A stretch of DNA of 64,000 bases from Euphorbia lathyris (lineage: Eukaryota; Streptophyta; Magnoliopsida; Malpighiales; Euphorbiaceae). Positions 1 to 10,851 of the stretch are shown here, one piece after another. Below the pieces are notes generated by a model. It ran no database searches, was not told the DNA's origin, and was given only the letters and a program-made list of their open reading frames with translations. Each line of letters starts with the position of its first letter. Position 1 is the stretch's first letter. A program made the position numbers and the translations under genes. Location: contig NC_088912.1 of assembly GCF_963576675.1 (NCBI RefSeq), forward strand, positions 56,134,395-56,198,394. The letters are read 5' to 3'.

Positions 1-306
1 AAACTGCAGTCCTCATGACAATTAAAACAAAAGGATAATAGAGGAGGAAATCAAAGTGCAAACCGTTACAATCTTCAATAGATTAACACCTTAGTATGTA
101 CTTTGGTCGAACTGTAAGTAGAAATTAATTTATATAGATATGAACTGATTTACAACCATCATCTACCAATATTTAAACTTTATTATGAATTTCCCCGTTT
201 CAGCAGGACTATTATTGGCCCCACGACCATAACCTATATAACATCTGAAAAAGATAAAATAAAGTTTTATTAGTAGATTTATGCAAAAGAAATAATTCTA
301 ACCACA
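1..306. other. AT-rich noncoding DNA
   Basis: No coding frame, RNA gene or repeat boundary is recognised here. It ends at the duplicated target site of the next element. Confidence 0.5.
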
Positions 307-660
307 TTTAAATATGGGATAAGTTAACAAAATAGGCTTATGGTTTTTGGGGAAGTATCAATTTAGATACCACGTACAACATAACACAAATATAGGCTTA
401 ACATTTAAAAAATGATATCAATTTAAGTCTCGATAACGGAGTAATAATTGACAGACTTAAGTTCTGATTTCTCTCTCCACGTACAATTGACAAACTTAAC
501 GGAGTAATATCAACGACGTGTCTCGTTCCGTTATCGAGACCTAAATCGGTACCCTTTTTTAAACGTTAAGCCTATATCTCTGCTATTTTGTACGTGGGAC
601 CTAAATTGATACTTCTCCAAAAACCATAAACCTATTTTGGTACCTTATCCCTTTAAATAT
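307..660. mobile_element. Mutator-type MITE with 9-bp TSD
   Basis: The element body is 316-651 (336 bp). It starts GGGATAAG and ends CTTATCCC, and its terminal inverted repeats match over about 50 bp with few mismatches. The flanks 307-315 and 652-660 are both TTTAAATAT, a perfect 9-bp duplication. A 9-bp TSD is the hallmark of Mutator-like elements. There is no transposase frame, so the element is non-autonomous. Confidence 0.88.
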
Positions 661-3430
661 TTAGTAGATGTTTGTGAATAATTCCCTTAAAAAAAAGCTG
701 GTGGAATTTGTTGCTAACTGGGATTTGACTCAAATCTTTAACAAACACCCATCAAGTGACATGCAAGTCTTTATACAGTCAAACAAAGATCTAATCCCAG
801 TTAGCAATTGGCTTGGAGTTTCACAAGCAGATCTAATTTGTCAAATCCACATTTATATACAATTGGCTTGGAGTTTCATATTCTTGATGGATGTAAGCAA
901 TTTCAAGACCCGTCATGTTGAGCTTATCTTTAATTTTTTAATAAAAGATCGATTTTTTTTATTATTAAATGATTCCAGCCCTTATTCTTAACATAAGCCA
1001 GAACCAGAAACCAAAGCAAAAACCTCGATTTAATTGGATTCTTATCAAAACAAACCATTTACTTCCAACTGGTGTGAAGCAATTGTTAAGTCTTAAACAA
1101 TAGCACCATAATAACCAATACCTATTTCCCAATTTAAAATAAAATAGAAGATCAAAGATTAATTTCACAAAAATGAAATATTACAAAATTCCATGTTTAA
1201 CAAATCTAACTCACGCTAAGATGGAGGACAAATATGGAGAAGTTATGTTCGTCAAATCAGGCTAGAAATAAAAAAGATAGTCTTTCATCTAGTCTGTGAA
1301 TATATTAGAAGCCTATAAACAGTTATAATGAATCCTGTTCATAGAAGGCGAAAGAAATAAAGGAGAAGAGAATTGAGAAATGTGACTGATAGTATATGCA
1401 TTAGGCATTCCAAAGGTGGTGAACTAGAGAAATTTCGCGAGCTTACCAGGAGTACTAATGGCATTTCTAGGATATCGACACTGGATCTAATGATGGTGAC
1501 TTTTTTTAACAACACATGATCTAGATAGTGATGGAAGCAGCATGTGTTGTATACCTTTATCATGCCTTTACACCATGCAATAGGTATGCAACCAAGGTAA
1601 TAAATAACTTATCTCTGCGGTGATAGAACAGCATCAAACAGGATACTGGTAATTAAAAGACCAAGGATAGCTGATTCATCTTCCAGAACTACCTATCAAC
1701 TAAAAACTAACAATGGCTACTCCCTGTCCCATAACTCAAGAACTTTCAACTTCAATAGAAAAAAAAAAAATCATGTGGCTTCAGAAAGACAATAGACATA
1801 ATATGAAATATTTTTGTGTACGATTTATGTTATGAAAAACATGGCCTGTGTCGACCAAGCTTGAATAAAACTGACCTGTGCATTTCAGTTGTCACTTTAA
1901 GTGGTTTAACGTTTGGGAAAAAATTCTGAAACCCACAAGATTTAATTGTAGGTTATGCTTAATGTGGATTCGAAAACAACAATCAGAAATATGCTTAAAA
2001 AGAAATAATGTTCGAATGATATGTCCAAGAATTTCAGTCCCACAAAAAGAGAGCTTTAGCTTTCCACAGAGAATCACCGGAGATAATAGGTTTCACTACT
2101 AAAAGAGAAAACTGAGATCAAAGCAAGAGAAATCCAATAAATGTTTTTACATCAGCAATATTAAAAGCAACTTTCTTGCAAAATAATGCAATTCAATTGA
2201 TTAAAACAAATATATTTCTGTGCCAGTACAAAATAAGCAAAATGTGAGCAGCAGTTTAGCAACTCAATAAGCACATAACGGTACACTGTCAAAATGTAGT
2301 GTGGAAGGAAAATTATTCCAGTTTATTGAACAGAAATTAATCTCGGACATGACACTATCCTAGAGTAGTTTTATGGGTTATGGGGCCACTTACAACATAC
2401 TTCCTCTAATAAAGAAAATCTGCATATCTGAGCTAGTTCTGAGATGGATTATAAAAGTAGTTTGTATCAAAAGCCCAGCTTAGCCACTTGACAGAGTAGT
2501 ACTGAATGTGTATAACCTCTATGTTGAGTCATTAAGAACAATAGTCGTCCCGCAAATACTTAGTTTTCAACTTCTAATACATACAATCACCTAGGAAGCA
2601 CCAACATACTCATATGGGTGCGGCAAACAGCATTTTGAAAAAATGTGAGACACAGGGACACCCCAAATGTATATATAACATCCATAATAAGTTGCTATAT
2701 CATCAAAGAAACATTTAATACTTCAAACTAGTTAACCTGCCAAAAAAGGGACGTTTGCTATATTCTTTTCTTTAGATTTTGATTTCTTTTTATTATTAGG
2801 TTTTTATTTTATGTTTTTATACATCAACCCCTTTTTTTTGTAAAATTATTAAAAAAAATCCCTATATTCTACTTAATTAACTCAGAAGTCATTTCCCCAT
2901 ATTAAAAAAAAAAAAATGAGGGGACACTTATTTTGGAGTGTCGGATGTGTGTCCCTGAGTGTCTGAGTGTCCAACGCTCTGGCGTTAACCTCCTAGAAGC
3001 ATCGGTGCGTCCTAGAAAATCACACACAATATACATACTTAACGACAAATCTTGAACTAGGCCAATGGATCCATAATGTAGATAGATAAGTGAAGAATCG
3101 GGATCGGTTAGCTGTTCTTTAGATGTGATAGTTCAAACAATTGTCAAGACACAAGGGAAACAGGTAAATTCTTTTCACTGGTATGTAAGTGAAAATATGG
3201 TTTCAGGCTCTACATTACCCTAAGACTAATATCTCATCTGCATTGTTCTCTGCCAAGAAAATAATAGCATCTCTGTTAAACAGCAGTTGTAAAACATGCA
3301 AGACAGTACGAGAGAAATGCAACCAAGTACTATCACAATAAACACTGTTTCACTTGTCACATATGCATTGTCAAAAAGCTGTTACTTTACTACGCATGCA
3401 GCATATATGTATGTAAACCAAAATTGCTAC
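661..3430. other. noncoding region downstream of the RING gene
   Basis: AT-rich sequence with only short unconvincing frames. It may contain further 3' untranslated exons of the minus-strand RING gene, because a GTAAGT donor-like site lies just after its stop (minus strand, at 3434). No known gene or element was recognised. Several poly-A/T runs and a GTGTC-rich patch near 2935-2970 are the only local features. Confidence 0.4.
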
Positions 3431-3480
3431 TTACTTTATCTGAATAATGCTTGAAATTGATGCAGTTGCAGAAATTATAC

Positions 3481-6400
3481 TTAATTTGAACCAGAGCTTG
3501 CAGCACATGAAGTTTGCATATTGGCATTCATATTGCTTATATAATTGCCGCCGCCGCCAGCAGCCTCTCGTACTTGTTGGTTGTCAGGTTCTACAGTAGA
3601 ACTGGCCTCCACACTGTTTGATGCAGAAGAAGTATCAGTTCTATTATTATCTCTAGTTTCCAAACGCTCCATCATTCGTGATACTGTTGCAATTCCAGCA
3701 TTGACCTCTTTTCTAACCTCAGAACCAAGATCTTCCATACTAGTGTTGCGAGAGAAAAACCTCTCTTTCCATCCTCTTGTACTCTTTGAAATTGATTCTT
3801 TGTATCTTAAAATCAATATTAAGTTATTTCAGAAAGTTGAAAGGCAAATCTTGTTCACTATATAAATTAAAAGAAAGATTTGAATATTTTTTATACCTCA
3901 TTGAAACAGCATTGAGTTTAGATTTGATAGACTCTGAAAATGTCTGAAGTTCAGATGGTCCTGCTCTATCCTGACTATTTGACGAAGATTGTATAGGAGA
4001 CCTATAGGAAGATAATACAAAAATGCACTTCTTAATTTATCAATTAAGAATGAAATTACGAAGTATTTATATGAAACTATGTTCATTTGTTGAAACTTTA
4101 CTATCAATTAAGAAAAATGCAAGAGAGTTAGAGGAGAAAATATAAGATGAAGTTAAAACAATAGAAATACCTATTTTGTGAGAAAGTTTCATTCTGACTG
4201 GAGGTATGAATGCTAGATCTTGAAGCAGTTGCCTGATCAGATTGAAAACCAGAAGATTGTGGTGCACTTGGCTGTATAGAGTCTTCCTGTACATTTGTAG
4301 GAAGGGAAGATGGACTGGACACTGTAGTTGCAGCAATAGTTTCATCCTCTGTTCTCTGAGTTGAAGAGGTAGAAATTGGTCCAGCCAAAGGTGCATTAGG
4401 ATGACTTGAGAAAACTAAGAACTGTTGACGACCTTGAGCTGATGATCTATTCCTCTGGCCTTCCCTTCTAACAATGTGGCGCCGCCCCATTGCAGCTGCA
4501 GCAGCTAAATGCTGGATTATTCGCTCTTCAAGTTCAGCATCATTTAAACCCACTGGCAACTGTGGTAAGTTCAGTCATTTAAACATGATTTTGATAACAT
4601 GAGTTTTGACAAGTGTCAAATATTAATATGAATTGGGCCTTAACTATAAGCTTAAGCTTTTAGTTCAATTGGTTCCATGAATCAGAGCCTCTTGACCAAG
4701 TGATCGAGGGTTTATTCCTGACAACCCCATTTGTTGATTTAATTTCAACACATGGTAAGATGGGCATGTGTTGTACACGCTTCAAACCCAGTGGGCATTT
4801 GCGTACGGGAGTCTGTCAGATATTAATATGAACAGGGCCTTAACTATCAGCTTAAGCTTTTAGTTCAATTGATTCCATGACAAAAAGAAAATAAGAAATA
4901 ACAAGGTTCCAACTAGCACAGGTGGAGCACAAACATGTTGTAATTCGAAGTCCCCGAGAGTTGGATGGCGAAATATGGTGGCATTTCTGGACTGATTGAA
5001 CCTAATATTCCTTTCATGTTCTACAGCTTCGAGCAATTCTTGACTGTAACAGTAAGCTAAATAAGTCCTTGTCCTCAAACTATCAGTACAAAGAAATCAT
5101 GTAAAGATGACAGCATAAGATGAACCTTGTAGGATCCTTCATGCTGATAGATTGCCAGCACATGGGGCATTGTGAACTCCTTTGGCACCTGCAAGACCAA
5201 AATGAAACTAGAAGTTAGGAAACATATTCTGGTTGCACGTTTGAGGAAAAAGAGGACTAAAGATGATATGATATTTATCGGGCACTAAATTCAAAGAAGA
5301 ATCAGTAAATATGTATAAGCTAGCATGATGGCATTATTGTCCCGGTCGCACTACGCGTCCCCGCTGAGCGAGGGTCCGGGGAGGGGTCCCACCACAAAGG
5401 TGTACTGGGGCAAGCCTTCCCCTGCCAATTTATTTGGCAAGAGGCCGCTCCTAAGACTCGAACCCGTGACCTCTTGGTCACACGACAACAACGTTTACCG
5501 TTGCGCCAAGGCTCGCCCTCCCATGATGGCATTATTGTATTTTAATAAAAATCAAATTGTGAAACTTGGACTCCATTTGGGCTTTATACTCTTACTTAGT
5601 TCACGTTACTTTTCCACCTATATTTTATATTCTTGCAATATAAGTCTTTTATATTTATGAATTAGAATCCCTTTTCAATCAAGTTTTAGGATCTATGCTA
5701 TATATTTTAATTCAGAGCTTCTTGTTAAGCCCTAATTAATTTCTATTATTTCAATCACAATGTCTCTATTAAAGTGTAATGCTAATTGTTGAGATTTGAT
5801 TAATCTAAATGGTACAACTACTTCAAAATCATCACCACATCATTTGGACAATATATTGTTATCAATGACTGATATGATATAGAGAAAGTACAGTTAAATC
5901 CTACTAACTTCTCTATAGGTACTTTCAAGTTCCAAAGCAAGATTAATCGGTAGAACGTAAACAAGCACTGTTAAAAGCTCTTCTAAACCATAATTTAGTT
6001 TGATTGATCATGCATCAAAAGGACATAAAATATGTAGATCTTTTCCAAGCCTAAGATTGTCCAGCATAAACGATATATGATAAACCTTCAAAGCTCGTGA
6101 TAAATAAAACATACCATTCAAGGACGCACTGAAGATGGAACTCATGCTTGCAACTTGTCACCTAAAAAAAAAGATAAACCAAAGTACCATTTCAGGACCT
6201 GATAATAAGAACGGGACGAAAAAAAGCTAGTCAGTGGACATACAGTTGAAGGATCAGTGTCAGAGAAGGGCTCAAGGCAAATGCTACAAGCATCATCACA
6301 GGCATCCTGGATTCCACCTTCCACAAAAGCTGCAGCTGATGTCAAATGTGCATCAGGCTTCGAAATCTCTTCCATTCCCTATAATACCAAACCACATAGA

Positions 6401-6714
6401 GCATGATTTACCATTCTCATACAAAAACAACTAGTCGATTATCAAACTCAATAATCATAAAACTTTGGCTTCTAAAAAACAGTATGAAAATAATTCTTAT
6501 CTTAGCAGAAAGGCACTAAATATACTCAACAAAAATTTCAGAAACAATTTCAACAACAATCAACGAGACTGGGGATGAAAATATCCTACAGATAACGACT
6601 TAATTCAGAACTGAGGAAATAAGATAAAACACAATGACAACGGTCAAAAGAAGAAAATAATCAAATTCTAGTTTGAGTGGAGTGTTGAACCGATACAATC
6701 TTTCTTACCTCCAT
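3481..6714 (-). CDS. RHF2A: RING-H2 E3 ubiquitin ligase, RHF2A-type
   Basis: Coding segments in transcript order are 6709-6714, 6244-6378, 6115-6161, 5126-5188, 4935-5043, 4171-4559, 3897-4001 and 3481-3805 (with stop). Every junction has GT-AG borders and keeps phase, giving 1179 nt and 392 residues. The N-terminus carries a C3H2C3 RING-H2 (C33, C36, C51, H53, H56, C59, C70, C73). After it come the conserved stretches DPTSQELLEAV, HPTLGDFELQH and AELEERIIQHLAAAAAMGR, a Ser/Gln-rich middle, and the C-terminal block DRAGPSELQTFSESIKSKLN with GIATVSRMMERLETR. This order and length match Arabidopsis RHF2A. RHF1A and RHF2A are known to promote proteasomal turnover of the CDK inhibitor ICK4/KRP6 during gametogenesis; that this gene does the same is inferred. 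The start is chosen in the leader exon because ATGGAG splices in frame onto GGAATGGAAGAG. A second ATG at 6373-6375 could also serve. Introns hold a SINE and a TRIM-like element but no exon is damaged. Confidence 0.93.
4614..4877 (-). mobile_element. TRIM-like mini LTR element in an intron
   Basis: Two 64-bp direct repeats (4614-4677 and 4814-4877) start TGTCA and end TTCCA, and differ at about five positions. The first is followed at 4678 by TGAATCAGAGCC, which resembles the iMet-tRNA primer-binding site TGGTATCAGAGCC of plant LTR elements. The 136-bp interior has no coding capacity. This is the layout of a TRIM/SMART element. It reads in plus orientation, so it is antisense to the host gene; the strand given is that of the host intron. 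No clean 5-bp TSD was found. Confidence 0.6.
5325..5538 (-). mobile_element. Au-like tRNA-derived SINE
   Basis: The body is 5341-5522 on the minus strand. The 5' end carries pol III promoter boxes: an A-box-like GGCGCAACGG region and the B box GGTTCGAGTC. The conserved tail includes CCCCGGACCCTCGCTCAGCG. Both flanks (5325-5340, 5523-5538) are the same 16 bp, ATGATGGCATTATTGT. The whole matches the plant Au SINE layout. It is inserted in the second intron of the coding region of the RING gene, in the same orientation as the gene. Confidence 0.93.
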
Positions 6715-6899
6715 GAAAACTCGATGATGGTTTGATCCTGCTGGTAGGTTGACAGAGATCAAGCTCCAATAGCAAGAAAGAAGTAGGAAACGCCTAGATT
6801 TGGAGAGAGACACAAAAGTCAGACTCTGATTACGCGGAGATACAGAGATAAGAGAGAGATTTAGGGGAAAAAGGAAATAGAAAGTCTTTTTTTAATTTA
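6715..6899 (-). promoter_or_regulatory. leader exon / promoter edge of the RING gene
   Basis: On the minus strand this stretch reads as a CT-rich leader (CTCTCTCTTATCTCTGTATC and similar) leading into the ATGGAG at 6714-6709, then a GTAAGA splice donor. The transcription start is not resolved. A Mutator-type MITE begins at 6900, so it sits at or just above the transcription start and separates the gene from its older upstream sequence. Confidence 0.5.
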
Positions 6900-7360
6900 G
6901 GCTTAAAAGCACTGTTTGCCCATGTATCCAAAATTTAATCATTTTGATTACATTTGGTCTGATCTATCATTTGATTACATTTGGTGACTGAACTATTCCA
7001 AATTGATGAACACTTAGATTCAAATTTAACCAAATTATTATCTATATTTTGACATTTAAAGTTAAACTTAATAGATTTTAGTTTAGGATTTGTTTTTTCT
7101 TTTTTATTTAATCTAATTAATTATTTTCACATAATGTGGAAAAAAAAAACTTTAAAACATATCACGTTTCAAGTTTAAGTGTCAAAATATCATTACTTAT
7201 TAATGAGATAACGATTTCATTAAGTATTCATACAAATTGGGTGAAATTTCACCAAATGGGATAGGTCAAGGGATAAATGTGACCAAATAATAGGTCAGGG
7301 ACCAAATGACACAATTTTGGATAGGTCAAGGGCCAAATAATGCTTTAAGCCTTTAATTTA
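6891..7360. mobile_element. Mutator-type MITE with 9-bp TSD
   Basis: The body is 6900-7351 (452 bp), beginning GGCTTAAAAGC and ending GCTTTAAGCC. The inverted repeats contain 'acatttggtc' type motifs repeated several times. Flanks 6891-6899 and 7352-7360 are both TTTAATTTA. No transposase frame is present. It abuts the RING gene leader. Confidence 0.88.
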
Positions 7361-7495
7361 TTTGTCTACTTATAAAATGAAGCGATGACCGGAGCCAATA
7401 AAAAAGACTAAGAGCATCAATACATTTTCAGTATCACACGTGAAAATATACATCCATAATGATAACCCACTATAATCTATTAATAATAAAAAAAA

Positions 7496-8090
7496 GGATA
7501 ATGCTATTTACCGCAATATTTTTTCCACCTACCGCACTCTTTTGACATTTATGCCATTGTCATAATTTTTTCTCAAAAACCAAAACTTTTTTTCCTCTCT
7601 TTTTGAATTTTTTTTTAAAATGGATTTGGCCTAAACGGGCAGCGCGAACCGTTCCACCGTACGGTGGAACGAATGGCGCTCTCGTTCCATCGTACGGTGG
7701 AACGAGCATGCCGTTCGTTCCACCGTACGGTGGAACGGGAGCGCCATTTCCACCACGGGTGGAACGGGCAGTTCGTCCATTCCACCCGTGGTGGAAAAGG
7801 CACGTCCCGTCCATTTAGGCTAAATTCATACGGATTTCGCCTCCGTTTCGGAGGCGGAACCCGTGATTTCGGAGTAATTTTTTTTAAAAAAAACCTTACG
7901 GGAGCATTCATGAATCCTTTACTCGCTCATGCCTTTGGCGGCATGTCGTTTTAGGTCGGGTTTTTTGAAAATCCAAAAAGCTAGAGAGGATTTAAGAGTT
8001 TTGATTTTTTTAGTTTAAATTATGAGGAGGGCAAAATTGTCAAAAAAGTGCGGTAGGTGGAAAAAATATTGCGGTAAATAAGAGCTCACT
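7496..8090. mobile_element. TIR element with an internal palindrome array
   Basis: Near-perfect inverted termini of about 40 bp (TATTTACCGCAATATTTTTT and onward at 7505; its complement ends at 8080) enclose about 500 bp without transposase. Both outer flanks are runs of A, so a TSD of poly-A is possible but cannot be proved. The left internal half is GC-rich and holds the palindromes listed separately. Confidence 0.7.
7650..7796. repeat. array of five palindromes
   Basis: GTTCCACCGTACGGTGGAAC occurs as a perfect palindrome at 7651-7670 and again at 7717-7736. A variant with one mismatched pair lies at 7681-7706. TTCCACCACGGGTGGAA (7748-7764) and TTCCACCCGTGGTGGAA (7780-7796) are exact reverse complements of each other. 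All share a TTCCACC arm. The short frames across this region on both strands are products of this symmetry. Confidence 0.9.
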
Positions 8091-8393
8091 AAAAAAAATC
8101 CACTATAATTCTTTTTTACTTACATTATGATCCACTTATCATAAAACACTATACATTTAATAATTTACCCAACACAATAATTTATTCAATACTTATAAAT
8201 ACCATATAAAAAAATATTTACAGAACAAAATATTTAATTCAATACTTAATATTATTTTCAAAAAATTAATTAATTATAAAGTGGACCTAATCGGAGATCT
8301 TTGAAAATTTTGTGTTTCGAAAAATTGAGTGTTTGGAACCTGAGAATAATATTAGTTAAATTGATCTTGATGATTTTCCATTATAAAATATAG
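8091..8393. other. AT-rich noncoding DNA
   Basis: No gene, RNA or element boundary recognised between the palindrome element and the Stowaway-like MITE. Confidence 0.4.
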
Positions 8394-8682
8394 TACTCCC
8401 TCCATTCTCAAATAAGTGTCGTTTTAGATAATTGTTTTTGTTCCTTTTTAAGTATCGTTTTTGTTTTTCAATAAAATTTAGTATAGTTTTTTTGTCTAAG
8501 CATTTAAATTTTATCTTGATTTATGTGTTTTTTAAGCTTTTAAAGTTTCTTCTCCAATCATTATAGGAGAGAGAATTTTTATTTAGTTAATCCATGTAAA
8601 TTTATTAATTTAAGTGCACATTAATTGTATTTTTTAATTTGTGTGAAAATTCTAAAATGACACTTATTTAAGAATGGATGTA
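8394..8682. mobile_element. Stowaway-like (Tc1/mariner) MITE
   Basis: The body 8396-8680 starts CTCCCTCCATTCTCAAATAA and ends with its near complement (TTATTTAAGAATGGATG). A TA dinucleotide flanks each side, the expected mariner target. CTCCCTCC is the usual Stowaway terminus. Non-autonomous. Confidence 0.82.
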
Positions 8683-8728
8683 TAATGAATAATTAGGAGC
8701 AAAGAAAATTCTAAAATGACACTTATTG

Positions 8729-10078
8729 GAGGCAAAGGTAGTCTTGGGAAATGGTGTTCGGAGGCAAGTCGGCAATGGTACGGAGATCAAGATCTGGACT
8801 GATCCTTGGGTCCCTGACGCGAAGAACCCGTATGTCGAGCAGGTCCCGATTGCTGCTGATCCAAATGAGCGCGTCTCTTATCTGCGCAACGCGGTCTCGA
8901 GGTTGTAGGATGAAACAGTATTACAGCAGCGATTCTCTGCTCGCGATAGCAGACTGATAAGAGCAATCCCTTGGTCGTTCCGTAACATCGAAGATAAGTG
9001 GAGCTGGGTTCACGAGATTGCAGGTCAGTTCAGTGTCAAATCCGGATACAGACAGATTACTCAGGCTCATCCGGCGTCGGTGCAGGCTAGCATCAGTTGG
9101 AACACGATATGGCAATTAAATGTACCACCTAAGGTAAAAGACTTGATGTGGAGAGCGTGTAGGAATTGCCTTCCTACGCTGAATGAACTAAAGGGGAAAG
9201 CGGTGCAGGTCTGCGATTTATGTGAGGGGTGCGGGGAGACTCATGAGACTGTTCTTCATGTTCTGATAGGCTGTCAGAAAGCAAGACAGATATGGGTGCT
9301 AACAGGTATTGGAGATCGAAGCAGGGTGGTACGCGACATACATGAGTTCTGGAATATCTTGTGTGAAAACAATGTAGCGGAGGAGATGAACATAGCTGCC
9401 ACGATTTGCTGGTCACTATGGAATGATAGGAACAACTGGACGTGGAACCGGAACTGTCTGCCCCCTCCTATGATATATCAAAAAGCGCAGGCTTTTCTCG
9501 CAGAATGGCAGGCTGCAAAAAACGCAACAGCAGTATGTGGAGGGACAACGCCTAGATCCGGAAACACTTGGATACCACCGCATATATCTTCTATAAAAAT
9601 AAACGTTGATGCAGCCCTTTGGAAAGAAGCGGAGGCGATGTCGTATGGATTTCTAGCATAGAACTCTAACGGCACCTTCATAGCAGGAGCAAATGGGTTG
9701 CTGATATGTCTGCAGGATGTGCTGCTGGCGGAAGCTTTGGCGTGCCGTGAAGCTCTCACTTGGGCGAAGCAGCAGGGGTGGACAGGGATCCATTTTGAAT
9801 CGGATTCACAACTACTAGTTACGGCAATAAACAACGACAAAGTGTATGACTCGTGTTCTGGTGTAGTCATCGAGGATTGTAAGGCAATGTTACGAGGCCT
9901 TGAAAGCTGTATTATTAGCTATGTTCGTCGATCAGCGAATCAATATGCCCATGCTTTAGCAAAGGCGGCTGGCTCTATGTCTGGTCCGGGTTTGTGGGTT
10001 AGCTCACCCCCATCATTCTTATGTAACTTGTTTATTGATGATCAATAAAAATTCTTTAATTCTTTCAAAAAAAAAAAG
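8729..10078 (+). pseudogene. 5'-truncated L1-type LINE (zf-RVT and RNase H)
   Basis: One reading frame runs from about 8729 to 10048 and is interrupted only by TAG at 8906 and TAG at 9659. The first part is the region after reverse transcriptase (GNGTEIKIWTDPWVP). It is followed by a zf-RVT domain (about 9100-9300, WNTIWQLNVPPKVKDLMWR with a Cys/His cluster CDLCEGCGETHETVLHVL). The last part is a plant-LINE RNase H domain (INVDAALW near 9600, then FESDSQLLV and ANQYAHALAKAA). An AATAAA-type signal at about 10043 and an A-run at 10069-10078 close it. The endonuclease and most of RT are missing, which is typical 5' truncation. Both stops sit where a Trp codon would fit the family pattern, suggesting G-to-A change. 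A clean TSD was not found. Confidence 0.9.
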
Positions 10079-10851
10079 AGGAAAGAAATTTTTTGTATTG
10101 TAGAATGAAAATTTTACAATCCATTTATAGAAATTTACAAATGTTACCGTTAAAAACATCAATTTAGAAAATATTACTTTTGCCGTTGAATTGTTTATAT
10201 TTTGGAATTCAATTTTAATTACCATTGAAGGTACACAATTGTTAATAAAAAAAGAGATTTTAATCCTATGCTCTGTCAACCGTACACTCTATATTTTGAT
10301 AACAAACTTTTTTTTTGTATACAAGGTGTCTAATGGTAATTTACAACTAATCTTGTGCAAACACATATAAGAAACAGCCACTAGACTTGCTCTAAGCTCG
10401 CTCCGGTCCATTGCACATTGTGGCTGAACGTTGACACTAACTGTTTTTTTACGTGAAATTAAGTGTTAAAATACTTTTTTTAGTTAGTATTATCAATTTA
10501 AAACTCAAATCAAAATCTAGGTATAATTCAATTTTATTTACATAAATTCATCAATTTAAGGATTTAAATTAATATCTAAAATTCAGTTTGAATTAAATTG
10601 ATCCTAATGTAAATTTTCACTCTTAATTCCTTTAAAGGGTCTTGTGCACAAGTTCAATCTGTACATTAAATTAACCATTTGTTGGTTTTTTTTCCTTAAA
10701 AAATAACTATAAACTAATCTATTATATTTAAATTTTGTTTGGTAAAATTAAAAATTAAGTCTTGAAATAATACATATAGCTGATGTGATTGAATTTTATA
10801 ATAAGTTCACTTGTAAACATGTACTTTAATAGAAATAAAATCAAAGGGGGT
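10079..10851. other. AT-rich noncoding DNA
   Basis: No coding frame or repeat boundary recognised. Short TTTAAATT-like tracts only. Confidence 0.4.

Noticed and set aside
668..991. Open frame of 107 codons on the plus strand
   Set aside because: AT-rich, Phe/Leu-heavy composition, no motif, and it starts at the edge of a MITE; nothing supports a gene.
1878..2102. Overlapping plus and minus frames near 1.9-2.1 kb
   Set aside because: Short, no recognisable domain or splice context; chance frames.
3545..3865. Plus-strand frame opposite the last exon of the RING gene
   Set aside because: Shadow of the real minus-strand coding exon, whose family match and splicing are clear.
5341..5522. Possible tRNA gene on the minus strand
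   Set aside because: A- and B-box-like parts are present, but the full unit is a SINE with a 16-bp target duplication and no cloverleaf 3' half.
7560..7954. Four overlapping frames with repeated GGTVRA/PPYGGT peptides
   Set aside because: They arise from the DNA palindromes read on both strands; the peptides mirror one another.
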